DNA from: Cephalotus follicularis
Lineage: Eukaryota; Streptophyta; Magnoliopsida; Oxalidales; Cephalotaceae
Direction of reading: 5' to 3'
DNA: 64,000 bases
Assembly (NCBI GenBank): GCA_001972305.1
Contig: BDDD01000911.1
Span: forward strand, 443,441 to 507,440
The position numbers were made by a program, and so were the translations under genes. Positions 10,795 through 22,186 of this stretch are shown here, one piece after another (the first letter of the stretch is position 1; every line of letters begins with the position of its first letter). The notes under the pieces are model-generated. The model was not told where the DNA came from. It was given only the letters and a program-made list of their open reading frames with translations, and did not search any database.

Positions 10795-11345
10795 TGACGC
10801 TCTGGCTTTAAAATATGGAAAATTGTTTTCTTCAATTACCCAATCAATTGTCTATATTTTTAGAAATATATCTATCAAGTTTATTTGTTGATTCAATGAG
10901 ATTGAATATACATGATGATATGGCTATGTAGTTGACCTAGTTTGTCTTATTTTATTCAAGTGTTGAATGTATGTTTTTATTTTTCATTATTCTTGGGTTG
11001 TAATTTTGAGACTTGCATGTCTCTCTTCTCTCTCCTAATTTGTATCTATAATTCTTATTCACCTCCTTTTAATTCCCCTTGATTTATGTCAAGGTTTCTG
11101 TAGTTTATAGTTGGTTTATGTGAAAGAAGAGCGAGTATCGCAGCGGAAGCAAGTTGGAGGAGAACGAAGATATTACAAGACCCTTGCATGTATGAGAGCG
11201 AATATATGATTGCAATAACATACCTAGGAATGAGACCAGCAGCTTATTTGAGAGTCAAACAAGTTGCAGTAGTAAAATTCCATAACCTGCCATTAGTTTA
11301 TAGTTTGTATGTTATGCATGTCTAAATTCTGTTCTTGAGGTTCCA
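10795..11345 (+). mobile_element. 5' LTR remnant of copia A
   Basis: The last 50 bases (gttatgcatgtctaaattct through gaggttccaac) match the end of the 3' LTR of A at 19120-19169 (ttttatgcatctagatattt through aggttccaaca). The matching LTR is about 1.85 kb, so only the 3' third is left, and the exact left edge against E2 is unclear. The final A of the LTR is changed (ccaacg). 10795-11100 is otherwise AT-rich with no feature I recognise. Confidence 0.6.
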
Positions 11346-11399
11346 ACGGCCTCACCATATTATGCCACGTACTTGTAATTTGATTAATAAAGGTTTGGC

Positions 11400-11400
<1 letters not shown>

Positions 11401-11433
<33 letters not shown>
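11401..11433 (+). repeat. AAT microsatellite
   Basis: Eleven perfect AAT units in the leader of copia A, just after the 5' LTR remnant. Confidence 0.97.
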
Positions 11434-11436
<3 letters not shown>

Positions 11437-11556
11437 ATTTATCCTATTATTCCTCAATTATACCATGATATCAAGTTACAGCGAAACAGGCACAAGAGAG
11501 TGTTCGGTCGTTGCCTTCTGCCATTACAACTGATATAGATGCTCTCGGAAATTGTG

Positions 11557-11865
11557 AGTGTTTTTGCCCCTGTCAAAGCTTACCTTTTCTAGGAACATCT
11601 ATATGAGTTGAACATGAGATGTACATACAAATGAATTATGCATATGAATGTTTTGGCCCCCGTCAAGATTCACATTGATTGATTCATTGTGTGTTGGATG
11701 GTAGGACAAACATGACTAGAATACATATACGTTTTGGCCCCCGTTAAGGTCATATGTACACTAGAGGCAAAACCGATGATCGGGAATCATACTATTGTAT
11801 GGTTGGCAAGAGTTTGCCTAACTACAAGATGTAGTATAGTGTTTTGGCCCCCACCAAGGTTATAC
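11557..11865 (+). repeat. Four-copy TTTTGGCCCCCGTCAAGG leader repeat, copia A
   Basis: Copies start near 11557 (decayed: tttttgcccctgtcaaagct), 11649, 11730 and 11840. Each is about 25 bp (GTTTTGGCCCCCGTCAAGG plus an A/T-rich tail such as TTATA or TCATATG), separated by 80-110 bp of unrelated sequence. They lie in the untranslated leader before gag, where packaging or translation signals would be expected. Function not known to me. Confidence 0.8.
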
Positions 11866-12043
11866 TGAATATGTTGTAGGACACTGATCCCTACTTGGAA
11901 ATGAGATCCATGATATTTTGATTGTCATTTCTCATCTCCCATAATATTTGAGGGTTATGGGATTCACGTAAAACAATGGGAGCCTGAGAGGAAAAACACC
12001 TAAAAGATTAAAGACCAAATATTTATAGTTATAAACATTTAAA

Positions 12044-13096
12044 TTGAATTTATCTAACTATTGTCTTTATTTTATATCTGCAGAAATCGTAATTACAAAC
12101 CCCCTTACTGTAATTCTTGAGAAGAATCAGTTGATAGGTCCAAATTATGTGGACTCACTCCGGAATGTCAAAATAGTTTTGAATTCTGAAGACATAGATT
12201 ATGTCTTAGAGGCCCCTATGCCAGCACTGCCTACTGAAGATGCCTCAACTGAAGATCATGACATTTACAATAAATGGGTAGCTGATGAAAAGAAAGTCAG
12301 AAGCTACTTAATGGCATCGACGAGCAATTCCCTACAAGTCCAGCATGAATCGATGCCAGACTCTAGGGAAATTCTCCTACATCTCCGCGAGCTATACGGA
12401 GAGACTAGTAGGAATGCTCGGTTCCAGCTCACTGCTGAGCTATATGGCACTAAAATGGTTGAAGGATCTTCTGTTAATGATCATGTGCTTAAGATGATCA
12501 ATGCGATTGAACATCTTACTGCTCTTGACATCATTCAGGATGCTGAATTAAGCACTGATCTGATCCTTCATTCGCTTCCACCTTCCTTCTCTGGTTTCAT
12601 CACAAATTCTAACATGAATAGGATATTAGCTACTTTGCATGATCTTCTAAACATGTTGAGGGAAGCTGAAGTGAACATGAATAAGGGCAACGCGCTAGTC
12701 ATGATGGTAGGATCATCCTGTAGGCCCAAGAGGAAGGGCAAGTCCAACCTTGAGAAGGGGAAGACTAAAAGTGGGACAATACTACCACAACCGGCATCTT
12801 TCAAACCAGCAAAAGCCAGACCACATAATCAGACAAACCAGCAAGCTGTTGCTGTGTCAGACACTGTCGCAAGAGTTGCACCTGCTGACGCGTCTACCTC
12901 AGAACCTCCTGCTAAGGGACCGTGCTTCCACTGTGGGAGGCCAGGACATTGGAAAAGGAATTGTGTGACATTCCTTAGAACAATTGGAAAAGGTATACCC
13001 TATTTGTCTTATATAGAGGTGAATATGAATATTACTGATTCATCTTCCTGGATATTAGATAGCGGATGTGGTACTCACATATGTTCTAATTTATAG
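12044..13096 (+). pseudogene. Copia A gag and start of protease
   Basis: Open for 350 codons. The conserved part begins at NPLTVILEKNQLIGPNYVDS, the N-terminal signature of plant copia Gag. The usual Met is not visible there, so the start at 12044 is only the first upstream ATG. Downstream are LYGETSRNARFQLTAELY and a CX2CX4HX4C knuckle (CFHCGRPGHWKRNC, about 12922-12964). The protease active site is in WILDSGCGTHIC. A stop after CSNL at 13096 ends the frame inside protease. A tract ending tatatctgcag stands just before the conserved start and resembles a splice acceptor. Confidence 0.88.
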
Positions 13097-14416
13097 GCCC
13101 TCACGGATAGAAAAAACCTTGAGAAGGGTGAGGGGATCTACGGCATGCGGATGGTTCCGTTGTTGAAGCCATAGCTATAGGATCAGTTTATATTTTGTTG
13201 CCTTCAGGCCAGAGTTTAGAACTCAAACATTGTGTTTATTTGCCTTGCATTTTGCATAATATTATTTCTATTCCAGGATTAGATGCTAAAGGTTTTCATA
13301 TTATTTTTAAAGACAAGTGTTGTTCTATTTTATTTAATAATATGATTTATGCAAAATGTGTCCTTCATGATGGATTATATATATTTAGTAAACATGAGAC
13401 TGTTTTCAATATGCAAAAAGACAATAAAAGAAAGAGAGATAAAGTTAATCAATCCTACCTATGGCATTACAGACTTGGTCATATAAGTGAGAAAAGAGAC
13501 CGCAGGTTGATCTCGGATGGATACTTTGATTTTTCAACATATCAACTGCCTCAAACTTGTGATCCCTGTCTTAAAGGTAAAATGACCAAATCTCCCTTCA
13601 CAGCGAAAGGGGAAAGGACCCCAGAACTACTAGGTCTAGTACATACTGATGTATGTGGACCAATGACAGTTGATGCTAGAGGTGGATATTCCTACTTCAT
13701 AATCTTTACGGATGATCATTCTCGTTTTGGTTATTTGTACCTTATGCGACACAAATTTGAAACCTTTGAAAAGTTCAAAGAATTCAGACATGAAGTAGAG
13801 AAATAGACTGGTAAAAGTCTAAAAAGTCTTCGATCAGATCGAGGTGGTGAGTATCTCTCCATCGATTTTTTAACTTATCTGAAATATAATGAGATTATTT
13901 CTCAGTGGACCCCTCCGGGAACACCACACAATATTGGTGTGTCCAAAAGGAGAAATCGTACCTTGTTTGACATGTACGTAGCATGATGAGTGATGCTGGA
14001 CTTCCATTGTCTTTCTGTAGTTATGCTTTAGAGACTGTTGTTCTCTTATTGAACACGACTCCAATGAAATCTTCTCTCAAGACCCCATATGAGATATGGA
14101 ATGGGAAGAAACCCAATCTTAGTTACCTAAGGATATGGGGTTGCCCTGCATATGTTAAGCAGGCAGCATCAGTTAAATTGGAATATAGGTCCATAAAATG
14201 TAAACTTGTGTGATATCCTAAAGAGACACGAGGATACACAAGGATATTACTTCTATTACCCACCTGACAACAAAGTGTTTTTAGCCTAGCATGCTACTTT
14301 TCTTGAGAAGGACTTCCTGTTGGAAGACAATAGTGGGAGTATGATAGAATTAGATGACTGATCTAAAGAACCACAAGTTAAGGGCCTATACAATCCTATT
14401 CAAATTGATGTTCCTG
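13097..14416 (+). pseudogene. Copia A protease end, GAG-pre-integrase and integrase
   Basis: The open part 13195-13806 holds the protease C-terminus (GLDAKGFHIIF), the zinc-binding GAG-pre-integrase region (LWHYRLGHISEKR, CDPCLKGKMTKSPF) and the first catalytic Asp in HTDVCGPM. After a TAG at 13804, SDRGGEY gives the second Asp (about 13835). The catalytic Glu block reads GVSKRRNRT (about 13934), with Lys for the required Glu, so integration activity is lost. More integrase C-terminal sequence (WNGKKPNLSYLRIWGC) follows in a shifted frame at 13983-14213. 14214-14416 is a linker with stops. Confidence 0.87.
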
Positions 14417-15809
14417 AAATGATAGCTACCACAGATACACCACCTCTGCGTAGAACTGCCAGATTACCCAGGGAACCTGCGAGATACTATGGTAGTTTTC
14501 TCATTGAAGGTACCCAAGAGGTAAATTTCATGAATGATGATCCGGTAAGCTACAAAGAATCCATTTGCGATATGAACTTAGAGAAATGGCTTAAAGCCAT
14601 GAATTCCGAAATGGAATCCATGTACTCCAATAAAGTTTGGGATCTAGTGGATACACCTGAAGGGGTTAAACCCTTAGGTTGAAAATGGATTTTCAAAAGG
14701 AAACTTGGGGATGATGGAAAGGTGAAGACCTTCAAAGCTAGGCTCGTAGGCAAAGGTTACAACCAATGAGAAGGGATTGATTATGAGGAAATTTTCTCTC
14801 CCGTAGCCATTCGTAAATACATTCGGATTTTACTTGCTATAGCTGCACATTTTGACTATGAGATATGGCAAATGGATGTGAAATCTACTTTTCTCAATGG
14901 AAACATTGATGAAGACATTTATATGACTCAACCTGAGGGTTTCATATCCACTGGTGAGTACCAGAAAGTGTGCAAGCTTCAAATGTGCATTTATGGACTA
15001 AAGCAAGCTTCGAGAAGTTGGAACATCCGATTCGACGAGACAATCAAAGAGTTTGATTTCATTAAGAATTGAGATGAACCATGTGTGTATAAAAAGGTTA
15101 GTGGGAGCTCCGTGACTTTCCTGGTCTTGTACATTGATGACATACTCCTTATAGGAAATGATGTGATCATGTTGTCAAATGTAAAGGCCTGCTTATCTAT
15201 AGTTTTCTCCAAGAAAGACTTCGGAGAAGCTTCCTACATCCTCGGGATAAAGGTCTATAGTGATAGATCTAGAAGGATGATAGGGTTGTCCCAGTCTTTG
15301 TACATTGATAGAGTGCTTAAGCAGTTTAGCATGGAAAATTCCAAGAGAGGTTATCTACCTCTATGTCATGGAATTTCACTTTCTAAACAGATGTCTCCCA
15401 AGACAGCTGAAGAAAGACAAAGGATGATGCACATTCCATATGCTTCAGCAATTGGAAGCGTCATGTATGCTATGCTTTCCACTAGACCAGATATCGCCTA
15501 TGATGTAAGTGTTACAAGCAGATATTAATCAGATCCATGTGAGAGTCAGTGGAAGGCTGTCAAAGATATCCTCAAGTACCTTAACATGACTAAGGATTTA
15601 TTCTTGATGTATGGAGGAAAAGGTTTGAAGATTGAGGGTTTTACTGACTCTTATTTTTAGACATATGTGGATGATTCAAAATCGACATCGGGGTTTGTGT
15701 TCACCTTAAATGGTGGAGCTGTGAGCTGGAAGAGTTCCAAGCAGCCTACCACTACGGATTTAGTGACTGAAGCTAAATACATTGCGACATCGGAAGCTGC
15801 AAAGGAAGG
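14417..15809 (+). pseudogene. Copia A reverse transcriptase and RNase H
   Basis: RT is readable in pieces: MNSEMESMYSNKVWDLVDTP, then QMDVKSTFLNGNIDEDIYM, then CIYGLKQASRSWN, then the catalytic LYIDDILLIGND (about 15127-15160) and SAIGSVMYAMLSTRPDI. RNase H follows (KIEGFTDS, then [18 protein letters not shown] and [14 protein letters not shown]). Stops at about 14680, 14767, 15070, 15526 and 15658 break it. It is cut at 15809 by the solo LTR and resumes at 16997. Confidence 0.88.
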
Positions 15810-16996
15810 TGTTGAGTCATAATCATGGAGAGATTGTTAAATCTCAATTATATGTTTTAATGATTACAAATTTGCATTTAACATGTTTGTTTAATGTGCA
15901 AGACATTAGAAAGTTTGCTGTCAAGACAAAAATCTTCTGCAGGACAAAAGACATTGATCTTCCAGAAAAGAAGTCGACGTCCGTACCGAAGAAGTCGACT
16001 CCTATAAGAAAGACATCGACGTCTTTCTTGCCGAAAGTTACAGGACAAATTCTGGTGAAGACATCGATCCATACCAGCAAAGAAGTCGACGTCCGTACTA
16101 AAGACATCGACGCCTTTCAATGAACATCGACGCCTTCCTAGAGAAACCTGGATTTCCCAGAAAACACATCGACGTCCACAGAAGAAGTTGACGAGATGTT
16201 CAAAGTGTCTATACCTGAAGATTACCTAGAAAAGACATTGACGCCTTATGAAAAGAAGTCCACGCCTTTTTGAATGAACAAGACCCTGGAAACATGGAAC
16301 GACTATTTCAAGCACTACAACGGCTATCAGCTACAAAGACATCGACGCCTTTATGAAAGAAGTCGATGTCTTTATGCCAGCAGAGACAAAAACAAGGCTG
16401 CATCAACACATTGTTATATCCAATAAGCCCAAGATCTTTGCAACGGCTATAATCTGAAGAATGCTATAAATACAAGCCAACAAACAAGATTTCAGAGACT
16501 TGAACACAACATTTGAAAATCCAATCTCAATATCTCAACTTGCACATTTACAAAGAGAAAGAACATCAAGCTTTTGCTTATGACTTTCATATCCAAAGCT
16601 GATATCTAGATTACACTTTCACATCCAACCTTCAAGAGGTTATTGTAAACACAAAACAAATCTTTCTATCATTCATTGTATTTGAGGGGAGTGAACCCTT
16701 GTAAGGTGTTTATTGATTTGCACCCGGAACCCAAAATCAATTGTAAGGTGGTTTGTTTGATTTGCACCCGTAAGCCGAAAATCAAAGGTTGCTAGGGGAT
16801 TCTAGTGGAAACTCAAGAGGTCTTGAGAAAGTGGACGTAGGCACAGTTATTGCCGAACCACTATAAATTTTGTTTGCACTCTCTATCCCTTAACTCCTTA
16901 TTTATTTTTTATTGTGTGATTGTTTCTGTTCATAGCTTAATTTGTTATTTCCGCGAACAATTTGCATTAGTTAAAGGTTGCCATACGTTACCTTCA
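15810..16996 (+). mobile_element. Solo LTR, copia type, 1187 bp, TSD gaagg
   Basis: The block starts TGTTGAGTC and ends TTACCTTCA. The 5 bp gaagg at 15805-15809 recurs at 16997-17001, and removing it rejoins copia A RNase H in frame (AAKEG|VWMKKF). Near its end are the pieces 'aagtggacgtaggcacag' and 'gccgaaccactataaa', a combination familiar from SIRE/Maximus-type copia LTRs; that lineage is a memory-based guess. Strand is from that resemblance. The first 90 bp are homologous to the mini-insertion at 22981-23089. It contains a phased GTCGAC array. Confidence 0.9.
15973..16367. repeat. Phased AGTCGACGTC/CATCGACGCC array in copia-type solo LTR
   Basis: Cores (GTCGAC, ATCGAC, GTTGAC, GTCCAC) start at 15973, 15994, 16015, 16063, 16085, 16106, 16126, 16168, 16187, 16237, 16258, 16341 and 16362. 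Most steps are 19-22 bp; larger ones are 42, 48, 50 and 83. Because 21 bp is seven codons, one frame shows a fortuitous KKSTSVP-like heptad. This is the longest array in the window and it sits in a different retrotransposon superfamily from the gypsy arrays. Confidence 0.87.
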
Positions 16997-17323
16997 GAAG
17001 GTGTATGGATGAAGAAGTTCATCAAAGATCTGGGTGTTGTTCCTGACATTGAAGATCTAGTATCTTTGTACTGTGATAATAATGGAGCGATAGCGCAGTC
17101 CAAGGAGCCTGGATCACACTAAAAGTCTAAGCACATTCTCAGGTGCTTTCACCTTATATGTGAGATTGTTGATCGTGGAGATATAAAAGTGGAATGAGTT
17201 CCAAGTGAAGACAATATTGTAGACCTGCTTACTAAGGCACCACCAAAGGCGGTCTTTGACAGACACCTTCATGCTATGGGTGTGAGACACTATCGCAATT
17301 GGCTTTAGCACTTAGTGGGAGAT
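16997..17323 (+). pseudogene. Copia A RNase H, C-terminal part
   Basis: The sequence resumes after the solo LTR with VWMKKFIKDLGVVPDIEDL, then LYCDNNGAIAQSKEP, the final catalytic block of copia RNase H. A TAA after GSH near 17120 and further changes end it. The pol end 'cttagtgggagatcgttaga' runs into the 3' LTR. Confidence 0.88.
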
Positions 17324-18542
17324 CGTTAGAGATGAAGTGCTGCGAGCCAGTGTTGAGCTTGTATTTACTTTATCTTGTATAAATGATTTATAAATTCAAT
17401 AAAGATGTTTATGTTTTATCAATGGCTATGAGTTCGTTTCATTAATACATGCTTTATTAATTGTAAATGAATGTCTTGAAATAAAGTTAGAGAACCAAGT
17501 TCATGATGAGATCATGATGTGAGAGTTTGAATATTGGTGTACTTTATTTCGAATCTTCCTGGTCATAGAATTGACATTCATGGCATGATCAATCAGGATA
17601 GACCAGCACGTACTGTCAGATCGGTAAGCAGAGGGTGACTAATCTCACACTCACTCAAATGGATGATGCTATGACAACTACGTGGGTGCTCATTTAATGA
17701 GTTCACTAAAGGTGACTGTTGATAGAATATCTGTATGGAGTTTTACTTACATGTCAGACATAATTCTAGTTTTACAGCAGTGCATGTGGTCTTTGGACAT
17801 GAGCCGTCACTGGATGTCTTGTGCATAGGGCGCTGTGTTTTGATGATACTTAAATACATATTCTATGAAATGTATACAGGGATTACTTTGACATAGTATG
17901 CTTATGTATGGAAGCATGTGAACTGGCAACAATGAATCCATTGCTTATAGTAAAAGAAGATTATGCTCAGGATGATTTTCATTAGAGATTAAACGCCTTA
18001 CGAGGCTAGCCACGATATCAAGAGTGTGATATCATTGGTTGAATATTAGAGGGGCACCTCTAATATTATTAAGGCTAATGAAAGATAGTCACGAGGCTAA
18101 AGAATAAATTATTGGGGTCTGACATAATCCGTACCCTAGATCTAATTAGAGCATTGTCAATGGAAGGACTATACATGCATGTACCTGTAAATAGTTATTC
18201 GCAAATGATTCATATTACCTGGGGGTTGTTATGCATTGCTAGATGTCGATGTCGACCAGTAGGATGCCCGAGATTAATTTGATAAATTAATTTTGGAAGA
18301 AAAAGAATTAAAAGAGTTTTAAATTCGATATATTCAAGAGAATATTTTTTATGAGATAATAAATATTTAATTAGATAAATTGTGAGCGTCACAATTTAAT
18401 CCTACGGCCAACGTAATAGTTAACCCATATGGTCACACACAATACGGGAAGAAATTTCCAACACGTGATGAGAGAAAAATAATTGGGATGTTATTTCCTA
18501 ATTATATTTAATGAGATTAAATATATAAATATATTTAATGAG

Positions 18543-18588
<46 letters not shown>

Positions 18589-19169
18589 GGGATTAATTAT
18601 CATTAATGAGATTTAGGAAAGTAGAAGTAAAAAAAGGAGAGAAAGACTATCTAAGGAAGAATCCTGAATGCATTAGGAAACCATAAGCATGATAGGATAA
18701 TAGTTTGTATTCTAATATGATTGTCTAACAGCAAGTACATATAAAACACACCCCCTTCGTATTGAGGGTTGTTGGACGCTTTTGTGCTCTCTCTTGGTGT
18801 CTTATCTCCTCTCTCTCATATACAATCAAGAGTTAAAGGTTTGAGAAACCTGGTGTTAGAAATAAAAACTTGGTGTCAATACCTTGGAGGCTTTCTATAC
18901 TTGGAAGCTAGAACCGTTTAATACGTTCAACAAATAGCTGTGCTTTTGGAAGCAAGAAGACTCATTGGAAGGAGGAAGGAGCCACTCCATTCATGTGAGT
19001 AATTCCGCCTGCTCCTCCCTATTGTTTTATATCTAACTATATATGTATGCTCAAAAGATACTGGAAACAAACCATATGGCTTGATATTCATGAGATGATC
19101 ACACAATATATATATTAGGGTTTTATGCATCTAGATATTTTATTGCTAAATCTCCATAAGGTTCCAACA
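17324..19169 (+). mobile_element. 3' LTR of copia A, 1846 bp
   Basis: It follows the usual 'gtgggagat' pol/LTR junction. The first base is changed so that TGTTAGAGATG reads CGTTAGAGATG. The end is taken at GGTTCCAACA (19169), where similarity to the gypsy LTR of G begins (block 'gctgtccataattgacaa' near 19188 versus 58200). Its 3' end matches the 5' LTR remnant at 11295-11345. No phased GTCGAC array is present, only an isolated 'gatgtcgatgtcgacc' near 18243. Confidence 0.82.
18547..18580. repeat. TA microsatellite
   Basis: About 17 TA units inside the 3' LTR of copia A. Confidence 0.95.
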
Positions 19170-19673
19170 GGTTGGCATACCAAAGCTGTCCATAATTGAC
19201 AATCATGCACGTAACATGTCTATATATATATGTTGTGTCATTTGCATGCATAGCATATGTGTAGCCTACACAGCCTTTGGTTGCTGATCATTCTTGTAAT
19301 GTGTCAGGTTCAGGTCAAGGTACAGGTGGTGCACCGTGATGATGTAGCTTGAGGCGGATCGGGCTTTCCAGGCAAATCTTGGTCGATGGTTGGATTTCTT
19401 TTTCTACCTTGTATATAAGAGTGGATGTATAAGAGACATTTGTATTTCAGCTTTTGACCTGCCGGCTTGTGACAGCGCTTAAGATGTGTATGTTGTTGTT
19501 ATGGATATGTTTGGGTCTGTCCTTTCATATTGATGTTATCTTCCATATGCATATGGTATTTTAAAGTTTTAAATTTATGGCCCTTTTGAGAGTATGATAT
19601 GTATGTTTGGATTGAATGTATTGTTTATCATGTGTTGGGTCGTGAGGTTTCCCCCACGGGTCGGGGCGTGACA
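19170..19673 (+). mobile_element. 5' LTR remnant of gypsy E (3' end of LTR)
   Basis: It ends GGGGCGTGACA just before a primer-binding site. It aligns with the end of LTR G: 'gtataagagacatttgtatt' at 19427 versus 'gtataagacttttgtatttt' at 58464, and 'ggcttgtgacagcgcttaag' at 19463 versus 'ggcttgtggcagcgcttaag' at 58493. The 5' two thirds are missing, cut at the copia A boundary. Confidence 0.8.
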
Positions 19674-19676
19674 GTT

Positions 19677-19688
19677 TGGTATTAGAGC
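19677..19688 (+). other. Primer-binding site of gypsy E (tRNA-iMet)
   Basis: TGGTATTAGAGC, three bases after the LTR end, is one mismatch from TGGTATCAGAGC, the complement of the plant initiator-methionine tRNA 3' end. Such a site primes minus-strand cDNA synthesis and fixes the plus orientation of E. Confidence 0.85.
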
Positions 19689-19857
19689 GCATGCTATGTT
19701 GGCAATGCCAGGATAGGGTCCTTGGATGTGGGAATGATATGGATAAGATTGTTGTTTTGGACTTGAGTGATATTGATAAGTTGTTGGCTGCTTTATCTGT
19801 TTTTGAATTACGGATATAAATTGGATAGGTGACTTTTGTCTCTTATACAAGGTAGAT

Positions 19858-20799
19858 ATGGAAGGTCAAAGATGAGCTAAAGGAAAAGCTAAGGCAGGGC
19901 CGTCGACCCGACGTACCCGAGCCAGTAGAGATGTGGAAGAACAAGAGGAACAGAATGTGAGCCAAGAAGCAGATTTTGATGCTTCTGGCCAAAGGGAACC
20001 CAAAGGTTGTATGAGAAATATGTATAACATGATGAGCCGGATGAATGAGTTTATGCAACGGCAAGCACCTACAATTGAACAGCCCCCATCTGCGAGACCA
20101 GTTAGGGCTGCAGCAGAGGAACCCGAGCATACCCCGGTTGTAAGGTTAGCTAGGCATGCTAAAACAACAAGGAGATCAGTTGACCTACCTGCTACCAGGG
20201 AGGACCCTTTAGTCAAATTTATGAGGTTGAATCCTCCAGCTTTTACAGGAGATCTTGATGCATTTACCGCTGAGAGATGGCTGATACAAATGGAAAAGAT
20301 CTTCCGAGTCTTGAGATGTTCAAATTCTGAGAAGGTTGTCTTTACCACATATATGCTCCAGGGCGAAGCAGAACATTGGTGGAACATGGTTACTGCATCT
20401 TGGGATGAAAATGGGATACCGAATTCTTGGGATATGTTCAGGATAGAGTTCAATGAATAGTATTAGCCAGAGGCTAAGGTTGATAAGTGGGAGGCTGAAT
20501 TTCTTCCCTTAACCCAAGGCAGTATGACGGTAGCACAATATGAAGCCAAATTTGTTGAATTGTCAAGGATAGCTCTGTATATGGTTGGTACAAAAACAAG
20601 AAGGGCTAAGAGATTTCTTGGTGGCCTTAGACTAGATATCAGACAGAGGCTAGCGCCGCTCAGATTGAGATCTTTCGTGGAGTTGGCTGGTAGAGCCAGA
20701 GATTATGAGGCGTTAGCAGAGGTGTTGCATAAATTACGGATTCAGAATGATCATAATAGACAGACCTGCTTCTTCGGGATGGCAGTCAGGGAGGAGTTT
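19858..20799 (+). pseudogene. Gypsy E gag, interrupted by LTR F
   Basis: It starts MEGQR at 19858; codon 6 is TGA (probably CGA originally), then the frame continues with AGPSTRRTRASRDVEEQEEQ. The same start and RRTRASR region occur in G at 58877, so the two belong to one family. The retrotrans_gag core follows: FMRLNPPAFTGDLDAFTAER, MLQGEAEHWWNMV, a stop at 20458, then GSMTVAQYEAKFVELSRIA and GLRLDIRQRLAPL. It breaks off at 20799 where TGTCACACCCCG begins. No protease or pol follows. Confidence 0.88.
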
Positions 20800-21227
20800 T
20801 GTCACACCCCGTTTTCCCCTTTATATATATAACACACATGGTTATCAATTAATAATTCAGCATTTACTAATAATTGAAAATTTCTTGATAATTGAGGAAG
20901 AATTCAATATACTCGATTATTCAAATAGTAATCGCATGCAGCCCATACTACATGCTTAATTCATTACAATACCAGTTATATTGTACATATTGGAAATGTA
21001 AATACAACCCAACGGAGCATGATTATTACAGTACAACTAAACAAGCTTCAGAAAAGAAGCTTCCAACACATCTTCAGCAGCACTTGTCCGATTGCCTCTG
21101 TCAATCTGAAATTGTAAGGGTAGTCTTTGTCCTCACTCGGCTAAGTAGGGAAAATATAAATACCTTTCGGGGACAATGATAATGAATGTCAAGTAATGGA
21201 TGCATTATGATGTAATACATAATTAAT

Positions 21228-21253
21228 ACACACACACACATATATATATATAT
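21228..21253. repeat. CA/TA microsatellite
   Basis: A short run of AC dinucleotides followed directly by TA dinucleotides in LTR F. Confidence 0.93.
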
Positions 21254-21803
21254 CTCAGTCAATAGGTAAGCAACCATGCCAAGCGGCTACAACCATCAAT
21301 CCATCAATCATGTCTCAAAGGACCAATAAATACAATCCAGGGATGAGTACACTATATGTTTAACACCCGTTTACATTACACTCTATGAGTGGTAACCAAC
21401 AATCAATTCAATCAAGGGGTGCGTACACTCTATATTTAGCACCCGGTTACATTACACTCTATGATTTGTAACCAACAATCATGGGAGTTCCTAGCTACTT
21501 CCACTCAATGTTTAGTAACTATGTGAAATTCCCATTACAATCAATCAATCAATTCAATCAATATTTTAAGTACTTTATAGATATAAAATACTTGAACAAT
21601 ACATTTTTAAAATGTATAACAATAACTTTCAACCCTTCGAAAATATACATTTTCGTGTAAAATAATGCTTTCATTTTAAAATCATGAATGCACTTCCAAC
21701 ATGGTGAACATTTTATAAATCCTATACAATCCAATCATCAGCTCAATCCATAACAATTATGCAATGCAAACATGTGCTCAAAGCCATCAAAACTTATTTC
21801 GGA

Positions 21804-22186
21804 GTCAACGTACCCCATTTAAGTGAAATCGTCCAAAACAGTAGCTTAAACGTCAACGTTTAACTTATAGGCGTCGATGCTTATCTCCCTTAAGTGTCGA
21901 CGCTCCCATCGTTAGCGTCAGCGCTTACTTCATAACCTGTACACGTCAATACTTGTGTTTGGCGTCGACGCTTCAAGGTAAGAATGCTTGAGCAACAACG
22001 CCTTAATCCTTAGCGTCGTCTCTTTGAGGTAGGAACCCACGTGTCAACGTTCACAATCATTCGTTCCCTTGTTCAAAGCTCCAAGGTGTCAGCGCTTTTC
22101 CATTGAGCGTCAACAGTTTTCGTCGAACCAGTATTCGTTTCCTGTGTCACAATCCATAGCGTCGACGCTTTCCATTAAGTGTCAAC
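21804..22186. repeat. Phased GCGTCGACGC array (LTR F)
   Basis: Cores at 21804, 21831, 21852, 21873, 21896, 21917, 21945, 21964, 21994 (decayed), 22015, 22043, 22088, 22109, 22161 and 22181 are mostly 19-23 or 27-30 bp apart. Many show CG to CA changes (GCGTCAACG), as expected from CpG decay; GTCGAC is intact at 21964 and 22161. It occupies the position of array a in LTR1 but uses the other word. Confidence 0.82.

Larger units (their letters stand above)
10795..19169 (+). mobile_element. Ty1/copia element A, nearly full length, decayed
   Basis: Plus-strand order: 5' LTR remnant, long untranslated leader, gag with CCHC knuckle, protease, integrase, RT, RNase H, 3' LTR. Integrase before RT is the copia order. 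A solo LTR of another family is inserted in RNase H (15810-16996). No primer site could be seen after the 5' LTR remnant. The family is related to copia B and C, but the sublineage was not determined. Confidence 0.88.

Noticed and set aside
15844-16120. Antisense frames with VDVF/VDFF repeats
   Set aside because: Same cause: the phased GTCGAC array read on the other strand.
15782-16123. Protein with KKSTSVP-like heptad repeat
   Set aside because: The heptad arises because 21 bp is seven codons. The frame crosses the LTR boundary at 15810, and other steps (20, 22, 48 bp) break the frame.
19463-19485. tRNA-like sequence 'ggcttgtgacagcgcttaag'
   Set aside because: Recurs in LTR G at 58493 as part of the LTR end; no cloverleaf.
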